From Bog-756 sp035949055 (GTDB lineage: Bacteria > Actinomycetota > Acidimicrobiia > Acidimicrobiales > RAAP-2): a stretch of DNA of 64,000 bases. The stretch lies in contig DASZIO010000034.1 in NCBI GenBank assembly GCA_035949055.1, forward strand, positions 1 to 64,000. Reading direction: 5' to 3'. Position 1 is the first letter of the stretch. The number at the start of each line of letters is the position of its first letter. Below the pieces are notes generated by a model. That model ran no database searches, was not told where the DNA came from, and saw nothing but the letters and a program-made list of their open reading frames with translations. The translations under genes and the position numbers were made by a program. Shown here in pieces: positions 44,610 to 54,403 of this stretch.

Positions 44610-45478
44610 CCGACCCGCCCGGGCTCGGGCTCATCCGTCACCGGATTGGACAGTTCACCCACCTGGCCGACCGTCACGGTCACGGTGTCACCCGCCTTCA
44701 GCCACCGGGGCGGGTCTCCGCCGGCGGCCACCCCCGCCGGTGTCCCGGTAGAGATGAGCGTGCCCGGCAGGAGTGTGAACGCGGCCGACAGGTGCTCGAT
44801 CATCTCGGCGCAGCCGAAGATCATGTCGGCGGTCGTCCCGTCCTGACGGAGCTCGCCGTTCACCCAGGTCCGCACCGACAGGCGCTGCGGATCGTCGACC
44901 TCGTCCCTGGTGGTGATCCAGGGACCGGTGGGCCCATGGGTGTCGAATCCCTTACCCATCATCATGGTGGGCGATCGCCACTGCCAGTCCCGCACGCTGA
45001 CATCGTTCACCACCGTGAAACCGGCCACCACCTCGAAGGCCCGATCCGCCGGCACGTGGCGGCTCCGGGTCCCGATGACCATACCCAGCTCTCCCTCGTA
45101 GTCCACCGCCGCCGACACCCGGGGGACCTGGATCGGCTCACCGGGGCCGATCACGCAGGTCGACTGCTTCGAGAACCAGGTCTGGAATTCCGGGCGTTCG
45201 TGGCCCAGCTCCTCGACATGGGCCTGGTAGTTGCGGGCGATGGCGAGAAAGGAAGGGGGCCGCGGTACCGGGGCGGTGAGCTGCGTTTCGGAGACCGCAA
45301 ACCGACGACCGCGGGAGGACGGAGCGCGAGCCAGAGCATCCCGGGCGCTGTCCGCCAGCGCCAGCAGGGCCGGCATGTCACCGGGGAGCCCGATGGCGGG
45401 ATCGGTGAGATCGACGACCTCGTCGCCCACCACCAGTCCGGTGCGGACGCCGTCATGCCGGAAGCTCACCAGGCGCAC
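44606..45478 (-). CDS. Fumarylacetoacetate hydrolase family protein
   Basis: A 290-residue FAH-family enzyme. The metal-binding Glu pair lies in VDYEGELGMVIGTRS, and TVVNDVSVRDWQWRS and MGKGFDTHGPTGPWIT are typical active-site segments. It is probably a C-C hydrolase or decarboxylase acting on 2-oxo acids from aromatic catabolism. It lies upstream of arfB with coupled translation and diverges from the SDR gene. Confidence 0.92.
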   Translation of the reverse strand: MRLVSFRHDGVRTGLVVGDEVVDLTDPAIGLPGDMPALLALADSARDALARAPSSRGRRFAVSETQLTAPVPRPPSFLAIARNYQAHVEELGHERPEFQTWFSKQSTCVIGPGEPIQVPRVSAAVDYEGELGMVIGTRSRHVPADRAFEVVAGFTVVNDVSVRDWQWRSPTMMMGKGFDTHGPTGPWITTRDEVDDPQRLSVRTWVNGELRQDGTTADMIFGCAEMIEHLSAAFTLLPGTLISTGTPAGVAAGGDPPRWLKAGDTVTVTVGQVGELSNPVTDEPEPGRVG

Positions 45479-45517
45479 ACCCAGAACCTATCGGTGGCCC
45501 GGCCCTACACTCAGGCA

Positions 45518-46285
45518 ATGCCTGATCCCGTGCCCGTGCCCGAACCCAGTGACATGGGCTTCGAAGACCAGACCATCCTCATCACCGGTTCGTCGTCGGG
45601 CATCGGGGCGGCAACGGCACGCCGGTTCGCCGCGCTCGGGGCGGCGGTGGTGATCAACTCGTCGACTTCTGCCAAGGCCGGGCGGTCGTTGGCCACCGAG
45701 CTACCCGGTGCCTCCTACGTCCAGGCCGACATCAGCCAACTCGAGCAGGCTGAAGGGTTGGTCGACGAGGTCATCGAACGCTGCGGGCGGCTCGACGTGC
45801 TGGTCAACAATGCCGGGACCACCCAGGTGATCCCCCACGGGGACCTCGGCGCGGCCACACCTGACGTGTGGCGACGCATCTTCGACGTCAATGTCATCGG
45901 TACGTGGCAGGTCACCGTGGCCGCAGTGGCCCACCTCCAGGCGTCCGGGCGGGGACAGATCGTCAACATCTCGTCGGTGGCCGGCGAACGGCCCACCGGC
46001 AGTTCCATCCCCTACGCCTGCTCCAAGGCGGCGGTCAGCCACATGACCCGCCTGCTGGCCAACACCCTCGGTCCGGGCGTGAGGGTCAACGCCGTCGCCC
46101 CGGGGCTCGTCGACACCCCCTGGACGGCCGACTGGGGCGCGGTCCGCGAGTTCGTGAACGCGCAGGCGCCGTTGCAGCGGACGGCGACCCCCGAAGACGT
46201 GGCCGAGGTGGTCGTCGGTCTGGCCCGTTCTTCCTACGTGACCGGGGAGGTGGTGATCGCCGACGGCGGGCTCCACCTGCGTTGA
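45518..46285 (+). CDS. Short-chain dehydrogenase/reductase
   Basis: A 255-residue classical SDR. The NAD(P) motif TGSSSGIGAA is at residues 23-32. NNAG is at the end of strand four, and the catalytic NISSVAG (Ser), then Tyr and Lys in PYACSK complete the site. The ATG at 45518 is preferred. Its substrate is unknown. It is convergent with the OsmC gene, with only four bases between stops. Confidence 0.93.
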   Translation: MPDPVPVPEPSDMGFEDQTILITGSSSGIGAATARRFAALGAAVVINSSTSAKAGRSLATELPGASYVQADISQLEQAEGLVDEVIERCGRLDVLVNNAGTTQVIPHGDLGAATPDVWRRIFDVNVIGTWQVTVAAVAHLQASGRGQIVNISSVAGERPTGSSIPYACSKAAVSHMTRLLANTLGPGVRVNAVAPGLVDTPWTADWGAVREFVNAQAPLQRTATPEDVAEVVVGLARSSYVTGEVVIADGGLHLR

Positions 46286-46289
46286 CCGG

Positions 46290-46679
46290 TCACGTCACGG
46301 TGGTGTCGATGGCCAGTCCGGTCTGGAGCGTACGGGTCACCGGGGTGCGGTCGGCGATCTCGGCCAGACGGTGTCTCTGTTCGTCGGACAGCTCGCCGTC
46401 CATCTTGATCGTTCGCTCGATGCGCTCGACCTTCGTGGCACCATCCCCGGTGCGCAGCAGCCGGGCCCGCACTGTGACCGCACCGAGCACCCAGCCCTTC
46501 CGGTTGGCGTACATGCGCAGGGTCGCTGCCGTGCACTGGACCAGGCCGGCCAACACGAGCTGGTAGGGGTTGGGTCCCTCGTCGTCACCTCCGATGTCGG
46601 GGCCCTCGTCGGCCACGAAACGGTGACGGCCGGCCCGCATCTCGCCGCGGTACCCGGTGGTGCTGGTCACCGACACCAT
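46290..46679 (-). CDS. OsmC-family protein
   Basis: A 129-residue OsmC/Ohr-fold protein from the ATG at 46679. The redox-active-type Cys lies in GLVQCTAATLRMYANRKGW, and the GPNPYQLVLA segment is typical. Only one of the two Cys used by true OsmC peroxidases is clear here, so thiol peroxidase activity is uncertain. In-frame codons further upstream are not family-like. Confidence 0.85.
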   Translation of the reverse strand: MVSVTSTTGYRGEMRAGRHRFVADEGPDIGGDDEGPNPYQLVLAGLVQCTAATLRMYANRKGWVLGAVTVRARLLRTGDGATKVERIERTIKMDGELSDEQRHRLAEIADRTPVTRTLQTGLAIDTTVT

Positions 46680-46929
46680 GGCGATGGCGTGTTCGCCCTC
46701 GACGGGAGCGGCCTTGGGAGTGCCCACTACCGGCTGCCGACACGGAACGCCAGACCGATACCCGGAGCGCGTGGTCCGAGTACCGACTGCTCCGAGCTGT
46801 GGACCATTCGGTTCCATCTCGATCGCGGTGAGGCCCGCCGAACGCGGACATACGAGCGATGCCCTTCCATGCAGCTTTCGTAGCACCGAACGACAAGACA
46901 CGTAAAAGATCCGTGAAAATCGGGCCCTC

Positions 46930-47859
46930 GTGCCCGACCAGGGATCAGCTGCCCTTCCCAGGCGGCCCAAGTCGTGTGACAGTGGGTACGTGGGTACCGT
47001 GACCAGACCGGACAGGTGGAATCAGCCCCCGTCTCCGGCTCCGCCTGGGCGCAACGAGGACCCGCCGAACGGCCTGCGTCCCGACCCGTGGATCCTGGCC
47101 GCGGCGGTCCTCGCCCCGATCGCCACGGCAGCCCTGCTCACCCCGTGGCGGAGCAGGCTGGACACCGCCGACAACGCCCTCTTCCTGGTGGTCGTGATCG
47201 TGGCCGTGGCCAGCACCGGACGGCGGGCGGCGGCGGTGGTGGCCGCTCTGGTGTCCGCACTCTCCTTCGACTACTTCCTCACCCGCCCCTACTACTCGTT
47301 CCGCATCTCCCGCCACCAGGACCTGATCACCGAGATCCTGCTGCTGGTGCTGGGTCTGGCGGTCGGCCAGCTGGCCGCCCGCGGCCGCCGGCACCGTACC
47401 GCCGCGCAACAAGGACGCCAGCAGGTGGCCTTGCTGCATTCCGTCACCGAACTGGCCGCCACCGGACAGGACCCCGAGCTGGTCATTGCCACCGCGGTCG
47501 ACGAGCTCCGGGATCTCCTCTACCTGCGCGACTGTCGGTTCAGCACCCACTTGGCAGGCGGCGTGGCGGCGCGGGTGACGCCCAGTGGCCAGGTGAAGGT
47601 GGGAGACGAGCTGTGGTCGACAGGCGACCTCGGCTTGCCCACCCGCAGCATCGACCTGCCGGTGAGAAGCGGCGGTTGGCTGTTGGGCCATTTTCTGCTC
47701 ACACCCACCCCGGGCCAGCAGATCCCCGAGGAGCGACTTCTCGTCGCGGTGGCCATCGCCGACCAAGTCGGCACCGCGCTCGCCGCCGACGAGGGCCCGG
47801 GCAGATTGACCGGAACCGGCAGCGTACCGGGCCCGGTGCCCGAGGACACGGCACCATGA
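46930..47859 (+). CDS. DUF4118-GAF membrane protein (KdpD-like sensor half)
   Basis: Up to 309 residues; the GTG at 46999 is an alternative start. Four membrane segments (PWILAAAVLAPIATAALL; NALFLVVVIVAVAST; VVAALVSALSFDYFLT; ITEILLLVLGLAVG) with FDYFLTRPYYSFRI form the DUF4118 domain found in KdpD. A GAF-like domain follows (about 140-290). There is no histidine-kinase domain. It looks like the membrane-plus-GAF middle of a KdpD expressed alone, beside the kdp operon. It may sense membrane potassium or turgor for a partner (inference). Confidence 0.8.
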   Translation: MPDQGSAALPRRPKSCDSGYVGTVTRPDRWNQPPSPAPPGRNEDPPNGLRPDPWILAAAVLAPIATAALLTPWRSRLDTADNALFLVVVIVAVASTGRRAAAVVAALVSALSFDYFLTRPYYSFRISRHQDLITEILLLVLGLAVGQLAARGRRHRTAAQQGRQQVALLHSVTELAATGQDPELVIATAVDELRDLLYLRDCRFSTHLAGGVAARVTPSGQVKVGDELWSTGDLGLPTRSIDLPVRSGGWLLGHFLLTPTPGQQIPEERLLVAVAIADQVGTALAADEGPGRLTGTGSVPGPVPEDTAP

Positions 47860-47919
47860 GCAGGCCATGATGGCCGCATCTGTCCGGCCTCCGCGTTAAC
47901 CGGCACGACGTACCCGCGT

Positions 47920-48498
47920 ATGGACGAATCGTTGCGTAGCTCGCCCGCCGGGCGACGGAGCTTCGCACGATTGTCCGCGCCGGTGCTGCTAGGTTCGGCG
48001 GTCCTTCTCGCCGCCTGCAGTGGAGGCTCATCACCGTCCGCGGCCCCGACGACGGTTCGATCGAACACCTCGCCCTCGCCTACGCACCCCCCAGATGTAC
48101 CGGCCGATGTGCTCACCGCCTACCGAGGCATGTGGGTCGACCTCGTAACGGCGGCCCGGACCTCCGATTTCCAATCGCCGCTCCTCCCCCGACACGCATC
48201 CGGCGATGTGCTCACCCTCTTCAAGCAAGGGCTGGCCAGGGATCAGCTGCACGGCATAGTGACGAGAGGTGATCCGGTCATCCACCCCGAGGTGTCCTCA
48301 GTCTCTCCGTCGGGAGCTCCGACCATTGCAACGGTCGTGGACTGCTTCGACGACACGCACTGGATCGAGTACAAGATCTCGGGCGGGCTGGCGAAGAATG
48401 CCCCCGGAGGCCGTCGTTCCACCACGGCTGTCCTGACCAAGTCCCACGGCACCTGGAAGGTGACCAAGCTGACCGTGGGAGCCACCGGTACCTGTTGA
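47920..48498 (+). CDS. Predicted lipoprotein
   Basis: A 192-residue secreted protein with a signal peptide and lipobox ending LLAACSGG, so the Cys would be lipidated. The mature part starts with a Ser/Thr/Pro-rich linker and holds a small SnoaL-like or NTF2-like domain (guess). Family is not recognised. It is convergent with the truncated KdpD gene and may belong to the kdp region only by position. Confidence 0.75.
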   Translation: MDESLRSSPAGRRSFARLSAPVLLGSAVLLAACSGGSSPSAAPTTVRSNTSPSPTHPPDVPADVLTAYRGMWVDLVTAARTSDFQSPLLPRHASGDVLTLFKQGLARDQLHGIVTRGDPVIHPEVSSVSPSGAPTIATVVDCFDDTHWIEYKISGGLAKNAPGGRRSTTAVLTKSHGTWKVTKLTVGATGTC

Positions 48499-48567
48499 GT
48501 GGGGCCGAGATTGTCAGATACCCCGCGAAATCGACCGGCAGGACGAAGTGGCCCGGTGCTCGTGCCC

Positions 48568-49701
48568 CTATGACTCCTCTGCCGACTCGGTTCCCAGACC
48601 GGGCTCGGGCGTGACGTCCCGTCTGGCGATGATGTGCACGTCGATGGCGGCTTCGGCAGCCAATCGTGCGATCTTCCGGACGGTGGATCCTCCACCGAGC
48701 AGTTCCTGCCAGCGGCTGCGTCCGCTCGAGCCCACGACGATCTGGGTGACGTGTCCCTGGCGGGCGAACTCGATGAGGGCGCGCGCCGGGTCGTCGTCCC
48801 GGAGCTCATTCCAGCTGGCACCCACATCCGCGGCCAGCTGTCGCAGCGTGCGCAGCTGATCGTCCGAGACGCGACGAGAGTGCTTGGCCGTCGAGACGTT
48901 GACCACCCTCAGATCTGCCTTGATCCGGGCGGCCATCCTCGAAGACCGGCGAACGATTACCTCAGTGCCCGGGGCGGTGGTGACCCCCACGAGGATGCGC
49001 TCGTGGGTATCCCATATCGAATCCTTCCGTTGATGCTGCAGGTACTCGAGCAGCTGCTCCTCGGTCTCGTCCGCCAGGAAGCGGAGCGTCAGCTCCCTCA
49101 GCGCGGTGAGGTTGTCGGTTCGGAAGTAGTTGGCCAATGCTTCGGGGACGGTCTCGGACGGGTAGACGTTGCCGTGCAGCATCCGACGACGGAGCTGTTC
49201 CGGGGAGGAGTCCACCAGCTCGATCTGGTCAGCCCTCCGGACCACCCAATCAGGTACCCGCTCACGGATGGGAGCCTCGATGATCCTCTCAACTGCGTCG
49301 GCCAGGCTCTCGAGGTGTTGGATGTTGACAGTGGTGATTAGGTCTACACCAGCGTAGAGGAGCTCCATCACGTCCTCCCAACGCTTCCCGTTGCGGCCAG
49401 ATCCGGGAACGTTGGTGTGAGCCAGCTCGTCCACGAGGACCACCTGGGGATGCCGCCCGAGCACGGCATCGAGGTCCATCTCCTCGAACCGAGAGCCGTG
49501 GTACTCGACGATCCTCCGGGGGATCACCTCCAGATCGTCGATCAGCTCATCGGTGCTCTCGCGTCCGTGACATTCGACGAAGCCGATTGCGACATCGGCG
49601 CCCCGCTGCCTGCGCCTGCGACCTTCCCCCAGCATGGCGAAGGTCTTGCCCACTCCTGGGGCGGCACCCAGATAGATCCTGAATCGCCCGGTGGGCTCCA
49701 C
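48568..49701 (-). CDS. KdpD N-terminal/USP protein without kinase domain
   Basis: About 377 residues from a GTG at 49701 with an AGGGA ribosome site; a longer frame to 49905 is not KdpD-like. The KdpD domain has Walker A GAAPGVGKT, VVLVDELAHTNVPGSGR and ITTVNIQHLESLAD. A universal-stress-protein domain follows (about 240-370, IVVGSSGRSRW). The chain stops there: there is no DUF4118, GAF or kinase. Standalone KdpD-USP proteins are known in some bacteria and are thought to regulate Kdp. It is the last gene of the kdpFABC transcript, downstream of kdpC. Confidence 0.88.
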   Translation of the reverse strand: MEPTGRFRIYLGAAPGVGKTFAMLGEGRRRRQRGADVAIGFVECHGRESTDELIDDLEVIPRRIVEYHGSRFEEMDLDAVLGRHPQVVLVDELAHTNVPGSGRNGKRWEDVMELLYAGVDLITTVNIQHLESLADAVERIIEAPIRERVPDWVVRRADQIELVDSSPEQLRRRMLHGNVYPSETVPEALANYFRTDNLTALRELTLRFLADETEEQLLEYLQHQRKDSIWDTHERILVGVTTAPGTEVIVRRSSRMAARIKADLRVVNVSTAKHSRRVSDDQLRTLRQLAADVGASWNELRDDDPARALIEFARQGHVTQIVVGSSGRSRWQELLGGGSTVRKIARLAAEAAIDVHIIARRDVTPEPGLGTESAEES

Positions 49702-49915
49702 CGATCCCTGGTCATGCGGTTGGACAGCCGTTTCAACGCCTCCAGCCGGTTCGTGGTGCGAGTACCCCCCGCCGTCGTGTCGCTTCAGCAAACCACGCCA
49801 TGGACACCGACGGGCTTCCCGCCTCAGCCTTTGAACCGGCGTGACCCGGAGATGGCAGCTCGCCCCCCGAAGCAGTGTGTCCAGGCTACGGGGCGTCCAA
49901 AGCAACGAAACGCGT

Positions 49916-50542
49916 TCATCGCAGCTTGGCCAGTGCCTCGTTCAGCTGCAGCACGTTGATATAGCTGCTGCCGAGGAAGCCCAGTTCCGGGCCGTTGTTC
50001 TGGCTGGCGATGAGCGCCCGCAATCTCGATGGCGCGATACCGGTGGCCTGGGAGACCATCGGGATCTGGGCTAGGGCGTCTGCCGCGGAGATGTTCGGGT
50101 CGTAGCCGCTTCCCGAGGTGGTGACCAGGTCGGGAGTCGGATTCACCCCCCGGGCGTGCCAGTAGGCCACCAACGCCTGGGTGTTGCTCTTCAGGACCTT
50201 GGACCGGGGGCCGAGGTTGCTGGCTCCGGACTGGCCGCTGTTGCCGTTGGCCATCAGCGGGTTGTCCCCGCCTGCCACTGCCGGCGTTGCCTTCGGGTTG
50301 GCCGCATAGGGCCCGAGGTCGTCAGGCCGGCCCTGGAAGACGCAGCTACCGAGGGGGTGACCGGGGCACTGGGTGGCAGACCAGTTCTGCCCGATCAGGG
50401 TCGATCCGTTGGCCGTGAGCGACCCGTCGGCCTGGTGCTTGAAGAACAGCTGGGAGATGCCGACCCCGGCAAATGCGTACACGAAGACCAGGACGAGCAA
50501 GACGACGGCGAGGATGACCGATCGACGAATGTGGACGAGCAT
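49916..50542 (-). CDS. kdpC: K+-transporting ATPase KdpC subunit
   Basis: A 208-residue KdpC. One membrane helix near the N-terminus (SVILAVVLLVLVFVYAFAGV) is followed by a soluble domain with TLIGQNW, ATQCPGHP-type, LVTTSGSGYDPNISAADALAQ and GFLGSSYINVLQLN segments. It is the chaperone-like subunit of KdpFABC. The ATG at 50542 directly follows a TTG. It begins 13 bases after kdpB. Confidence 0.95.
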   Translation of the reverse strand: MLVHIRRSVILAVVLLVLVFVYAFAGVGISQLFFKHQADGSLTANGSTLIGQNWSATQCPGHPLGSCVFQGRPDDLGPYAANPKATPAVAGGDNPLMANGNSGQSGASNLGPRSKVLKSNTQALVAYWHARGVNPTPDLVTTSGSGYDPNISAADALAQIPMVSQATGIAPSRLRALIASQNNGPELGFLGSSYINVLQLNEALAKLR

Positions 50543-50555
50543 CAAATGGTCTCCA

Positions 50556-52625
50556 TCAGTAAGCGTGCAGCGCGACGAGGATCAGATCGATGAGCTTGAT
50601 GAAGATGAAGGGGACGATGATCCCACCCACCCCGTAGATCCACACGTTCCGGCGCAGGATGGCAGCCGAGCTGGCCGGGCGAAACTTGACTCCCCGGAGA
50701 GCCAGCGGGATAAGGGCCACAATGACCAGCGCATTGAAGATCACCGCAGACAGGACCGCGCTCTGCGGGCTGTGGAGCTTCATGATGTTGAGCGTGTTGA
50801 GCTGCGGATAGGTAGTGACGAACAGGGCCGGGATGATGGCGAAGTACTTGGCCACGTCGTTGGCGATGGAGAAAGTGGTGAGCGATCCGCGGGTGATGAG
50901 GAGCTGCTTGCCGATCTCGACCACATCGATGAGCTTGGTCGGGTTGGAGTCGAGGTCCACCATGTTGCCGGCTTCCTTGGCCGCGGTGGTCCCGGTGTTC
51001 ATGGCCACGCCGACATCGGCCTGGGCCAGGGCAGGGGCGTCGTTGGTCCCGTCGCCTGTCATGGCAACCAGCTTGCCGCCCTCCTGCTCCGTCCTGATCA
51101 GTGCCATCTTGGCTTCGGGCGTGGCCTCGGCCAGGAAGTCGTCGACACCGGCCTCCTGAGCGATGGCTGCCGCCGTCAGGGGATTGTCACCCGTGATCAT
51201 CACGGTCCGGATGCCCATCTGCCGCATCTCGTCGAATTTGTCATGGATGCCCTGCTTCACCACGTCCTTGAGCTCGATGACCCCGAGGATGTCACTGCCG
51301 TCGGCTACCACCAGTGGCGTGGATCCGGCACGAGAGATCCGCTCCACGAGCTCGTCGAGGTCGTGAGGAACACTGCCTCCTTGCTCGCCGGACCAGCGCT
51401 TTACCGAGTCGGCCGCGCCTTTTCGGATCTGACGGTGATCCACGTCCAGCCCCGACATGCGGGTCTGCGCCGTGAACGGCACGAAGACGTGATCGCCCTC
51501 CAGCACCCGCTCCCTGATGTTGAAGCGCTCCTTGGCCAGAACGACGATGGAGCGGCCTTCGGGCGTCTCGTCGGCCAGGGAGGCGAGCTGCGCGGCGTCG
51601 GCCACCTCCTGTTCGGTGTGGTCACCGACCGGAAAGAAATCCGATGCCATGCGGTTGCCGAGGGTAATGGTGCCGGTCTTGTCCAGTAGGAGCGTCTGCA
51701 CGTCGCCGGCCGCTTCCACCGCCCGACCACTCATGGCCAGCACGTTGCGTTGGACGAGCCGGTCCATGCCGGCGATACCGATGGCCGACAGAAGCGCTCC
51801 GATGGTGGTCGGGATGAGGCAGACCAGCAAGGAGATCAGGACCACGACGGACACCGCCGCCCCGGAATAGTGCCCGAAGGGCTGCAGGGCCACCACCACG
51901 GGGAGGAACACAATGGTGAGCACCGCCAACAGGATGGTAAGGGCGATCTCGTTCGGAGTCTTCTGCCGGTTTGCCCCCTCCACGAGGGTGATCATCCGAT
52001 CGAGGAAGGTCTGGCCCCGCTCGGCGGTGATGCGCACCACGATGCGGTCGGACAGGACCTTGGTCCCACCGGTTACCGCCGATCGGTCGCCACCCGATTC
52101 GCGGATGACCGGGGCCGACTCACCGGTGATGGCCGACTCGTCGACCGAGGCGATCCCCTCGGTGATCTCGCCGTCGGATGGGATGAGGTCGCCGGCCTCA
52201 CAGACGATCATGTCCCCCTTGGACAGGGACGCCGCCGGCACCAGCTCCTCGGTTCCATCGGGAAACAGGCGCCGGGCCTCCGTCTCGGATCGCATCCGCC
52301 GGAGCGTGTCGGCCTGGGCCTTGCCCCGCCCCTCGGCCATGGCCTCGGCGAAGTTGGCAAAGACGACCGTGAGGAACAGCCAGATGGTGATGGACCAAGT
52401 GAAGATACCCGGATGGGCAATGGCTTCGATGAAGGTGATGACGGTGCCCACCAGCACCACGAACATGACGGGATTCCGGATCTCCAGTGCCGGATTGAGC
52501 TTCTTGAAGGAATCGATCAGCGCCTGACCGAGGATCTGGCGGTCGAAGAGCCCCCGGGCCTCGGCCACGCCATGAGCTTCCACGCTCGGCCCCTGCTGAC
52601 CCGGTTGGGTCATCGTCGTACTCAT
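50556..52625 (-). CDS. kdpB: K+-transporting ATPase KdpB (P-type ATPase)
   Basis: A 689-residue P-type ATPase. The phosphorylated Asp315 is in LLLDKTGTITLGNR. TGES is present in ITGESAPVI, and MTGDGTNDAPALAQADVG is the hinge motif. It energises high-affinity potassium uptake. Its start shares a base with the kdpA stop (TGATG), so coupling is tight. Complete and of usual length. Confidence 0.98.
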   Translation of the reverse strand: MSTTMTQPGQQGPSVEAHGVAEARGLFDRQILGQALIDSFKKLNPALEIRNPVMFVVLVGTVITFIEAIAHPGIFTWSITIWLFLTVVFANFAEAMAEGRGKAQADTLRRMRSETEARRLFPDGTEELVPAASLSKGDMIVCEAGDLIPSDGEITEGIASVDESAITGESAPVIRESGGDRSAVTGGTKVLSDRIVVRITAERGQTFLDRMITLVEGANRQKTPNEIALTILLAVLTIVFLPVVVALQPFGHYSGAAVSVVVLISLLVCLIPTTIGALLSAIGIAGMDRLVQRNVLAMSGRAVEAAGDVQTLLLDKTGTITLGNRMASDFFPVGDHTEQEVADAAQLASLADETPEGRSIVVLAKERFNIRERVLEGDHVFVPFTAQTRMSGLDVDHRQIRKGAADSVKRWSGEQGGSVPHDLDELVERISRAGSTPLVVADGSDILGVIELKDVVKQGIHDKFDEMRQMGIRTVMITGDNPLTAAAIAQEAGVDDFLAEATPEAKMALIRTEQEGGKLVAMTGDGTNDAPALAQADVGVAMNTGTTAAKEAGNMVDLDSNPTKLIDVVEIGKQLLITRGSLTTFSIANDVAKYFAIIPALFVTTYPQLNTLNIMKLHSPQSAVLSAVIFNALVIVALIPLALRGVKFRPASSAAILRRNVWIYGVGGIIVPFIFIKLIDLILVALHAY

Positions 52626-54313
52626 CAGAAGAACTGTCCGTGGCTCAGCTGCTCGACGATCGGGCCGAGAGCGACGGCGGGGAAGAAGGTGAGGCCACCG
52701 ATGATCACGATTACTCCGATGGTCAGGCCGACAAACATTCCGTTGTCGGTACGGAAGGTACCGAGCGATTCGGGAACCACGTTTTTGGCGGCCAGCGTGC
52801 CTCCGAGGGCCAGGGCCGGGATCATGATCGCGAACCGGCCGAGCAACATGTCCACGCCTCCGATGACGTTGTAGAAGGTGGTGTTGCCGGTGAGGCCGGC
52901 GAAGGCCGACCCGTTGTTGTTCCCCTGCGAAGTGAGGGCGTAGAGGATCTCGGAGAACCCGTGGGGGCCGGAATTGAGCGGACCGGCTCTCCCGGCGTGG
53001 ATCGACACGGCGATGGCGGTGAAGGTCAAGACGATGATGGGCATGACGAGAGCGCCCAACCCGGCCAGCTTCACTTCCTTGGCCTGGATCTTCTTGCCCA
53101 GGTACTCAGGCGTTCGGCCGATCATCAGACCGCCGATGAACACGGCGATGATGGCGTAGATGAGGATGGTGTACAGCCCGCTCCCGACGCCACCGGGCGT
53201 TACCTCACCGAGCATCATGCCGGTCATGAGACCCATGCCCCCGATGGGCGTGAACGAGTCGTAGGAGGCGTCCGCCGATCCGGTGGAGGTGTTGGTCGAC
53301 GCCACCCCGAAGAGGGCGGACGATGTATCGCCGAAGCGCACCTCCTTGCCCTCGGTGTTGCCGACGGTCGAGTGCACTCCGGCGGCAACCAGAGCCGGGT
53401 TCTGCTGGTGTTCAGCGTAGCTGGTGTAGCCGACCCACACGCCGAAGATGATCACCATGGCCGCCAGCAGAGCCACGCCGTGGCGGATGCTCCCGACCAT
53501 CTTCCCGAACGTGTAGGTGAGAGCGAAGGGAATGGCCAGGAGTAGATAGATCGAGAGCCAGTTCGTGAGTCCTGTCGGGTTCTCGAAGGTGGTCGCCGAG
53601 TTGGCGTTGAGGAACCCGCCGCCGTTGGTACCTAGCTGTTTGATCGCCTCCATGAAACCGATGGGCCCGCGCGGGATCGTCTGGGTGACACCGTTGATGG
53701 CATTGTGGAAGCTCGCCGTGCCCGCAAGCGTCTGCACCGCTCCCTGACCGACGAAGATGATCCCTGCGATGAAGGCGATCGGGATGAGGACGTAGAAGAG
53801 GGCGCGGGTGATATCGACCCAGAAGTTTCCGACGGTCGGCGAGTTCTTGCGGGACAGGCCCCGGATGAGAACCAGGGCGGCGGCGATGCCCACCGCCGGG
53901 GTAACGAACTGCTGAACGGTGAGAGCGCCTATCTGCGAGAAGTACGACATGGTCGTCTCCCCGCCGTAGTTCTGCCAGTTGGTATTCGTCAGGAAGGAGG
54001 ACGCGGTGTTGAAGCTGAGTGCCTGGCCCACCGCACCAAAGTGCTGTGGATTGAGAGGCAGCGATCCCTGGATGCGGATGATCAAGTAGGTGACGCCGAA
54101 CGAGACCGCAGAGAAGATGACCATCGCGCCGGCGTAGCGCGTCCAGGTCTGCTCCTGTTCGGGTTCCGTCCCCAGAAGGCGGTAGACCGGCCGTTCCGCC
54201 CAGCGCAGAAAGCGAACCCTTCCGTCGAAGACGGCGGCCATATAGGAACCGAGGAAACACCAGGTGAGGCCGAGGGCGACGACCAACGTGATGATGCTCC
54301 AGGTGAAGCCCAT
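52625..54313 (-). CDS. kdpA: K+-transporting ATPase KdpA (channel-like subunit)
   Basis: A 562-residue KdpA with about ten membrane helices. The four pore-loop regions include NTASSFLTNTNWQNYGGE, KQLGTNGGGFLNANSA and SQGNNNGSAFAGL, with the selectivity-filter glycines. It binds and passes K+ to KdpB. The ATG directly follows the kdpF stop, with no spacer. Confidence 0.98.
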   Translation of the reverse strand: MGFTWSIITLVVALGLTWCFLGSYMAAVFDGRVRFLRWAERPVYRLLGTEPEQEQTWTRYAGAMVIFSAVSFGVTYLIIRIQGSLPLNPQHFGAVGQALSFNTASSFLTNTNWQNYGGETTMSYFSQIGALTVQQFVTPAVGIAAALVLIRGLSRKNSPTVGNFWVDITRALFYVLIPIAFIAGIIFVGQGAVQTLAGTASFHNAINGVTQTIPRGPIGFMEAIKQLGTNGGGFLNANSATTFENPTGLTNWLSIYLLLAIPFALTYTFGKMVGSIRHGVALLAAMVIIFGVWVGYTSYAEHQQNPALVAAGVHSTVGNTEGKEVRFGDTSSALFGVASTNTSTGSADASYDSFTPIGGMGLMTGMMLGEVTPGGVGSGLYTILIYAIIAVFIGGLMIGRTPEYLGKKIQAKEVKLAGLGALVMPIIVLTFTAIAVSIHAGRAGPLNSGPHGFSEILYALTSQGNNNGSAFAGLTGNTTFYNVIGGVDMLLGRFAIMIPALALGGTLAAKNVVPESLGTFRTDNGMFVGLTIGVIVIIGGLTFFPAVALGPIVEQLSHGQFF

Positions 54314-54403
54314 CTAGAACTTCTCGGGCTTGAACATGGCGTACCCCAGGTAGAAGAACATCACGATGGCGACGCCGAGGAGGACTCCTTGGGTCCAGGT
54401 CAT
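54314..54403 (-). CDS. kdpF: K+-transporting ATPase KdpF subunit
   Basis: A 29-residue membrane peptide: a single helix (VLLGVAIVMFFYLGYAMF) ending KPEKF, the classical KdpF ending (xPExF). It stabilises the KdpFABC complex. It is immediately upstream of kdpA, and its ATG overlaps the stop of the small gene before it (ATGA). Confidence 0.92.
   Translation of the reverse strand: MTWTQGVLLGVAIVMFFYLGYAMFKPEKF

Noticed and set aside
49702..49905. N-terminal extension of the KdpD-USP protein
   Set aside because: The extra 68 residues do not resemble KdpD, and a GTG with a ribosome site at 49701 gives the normal KdpD start.
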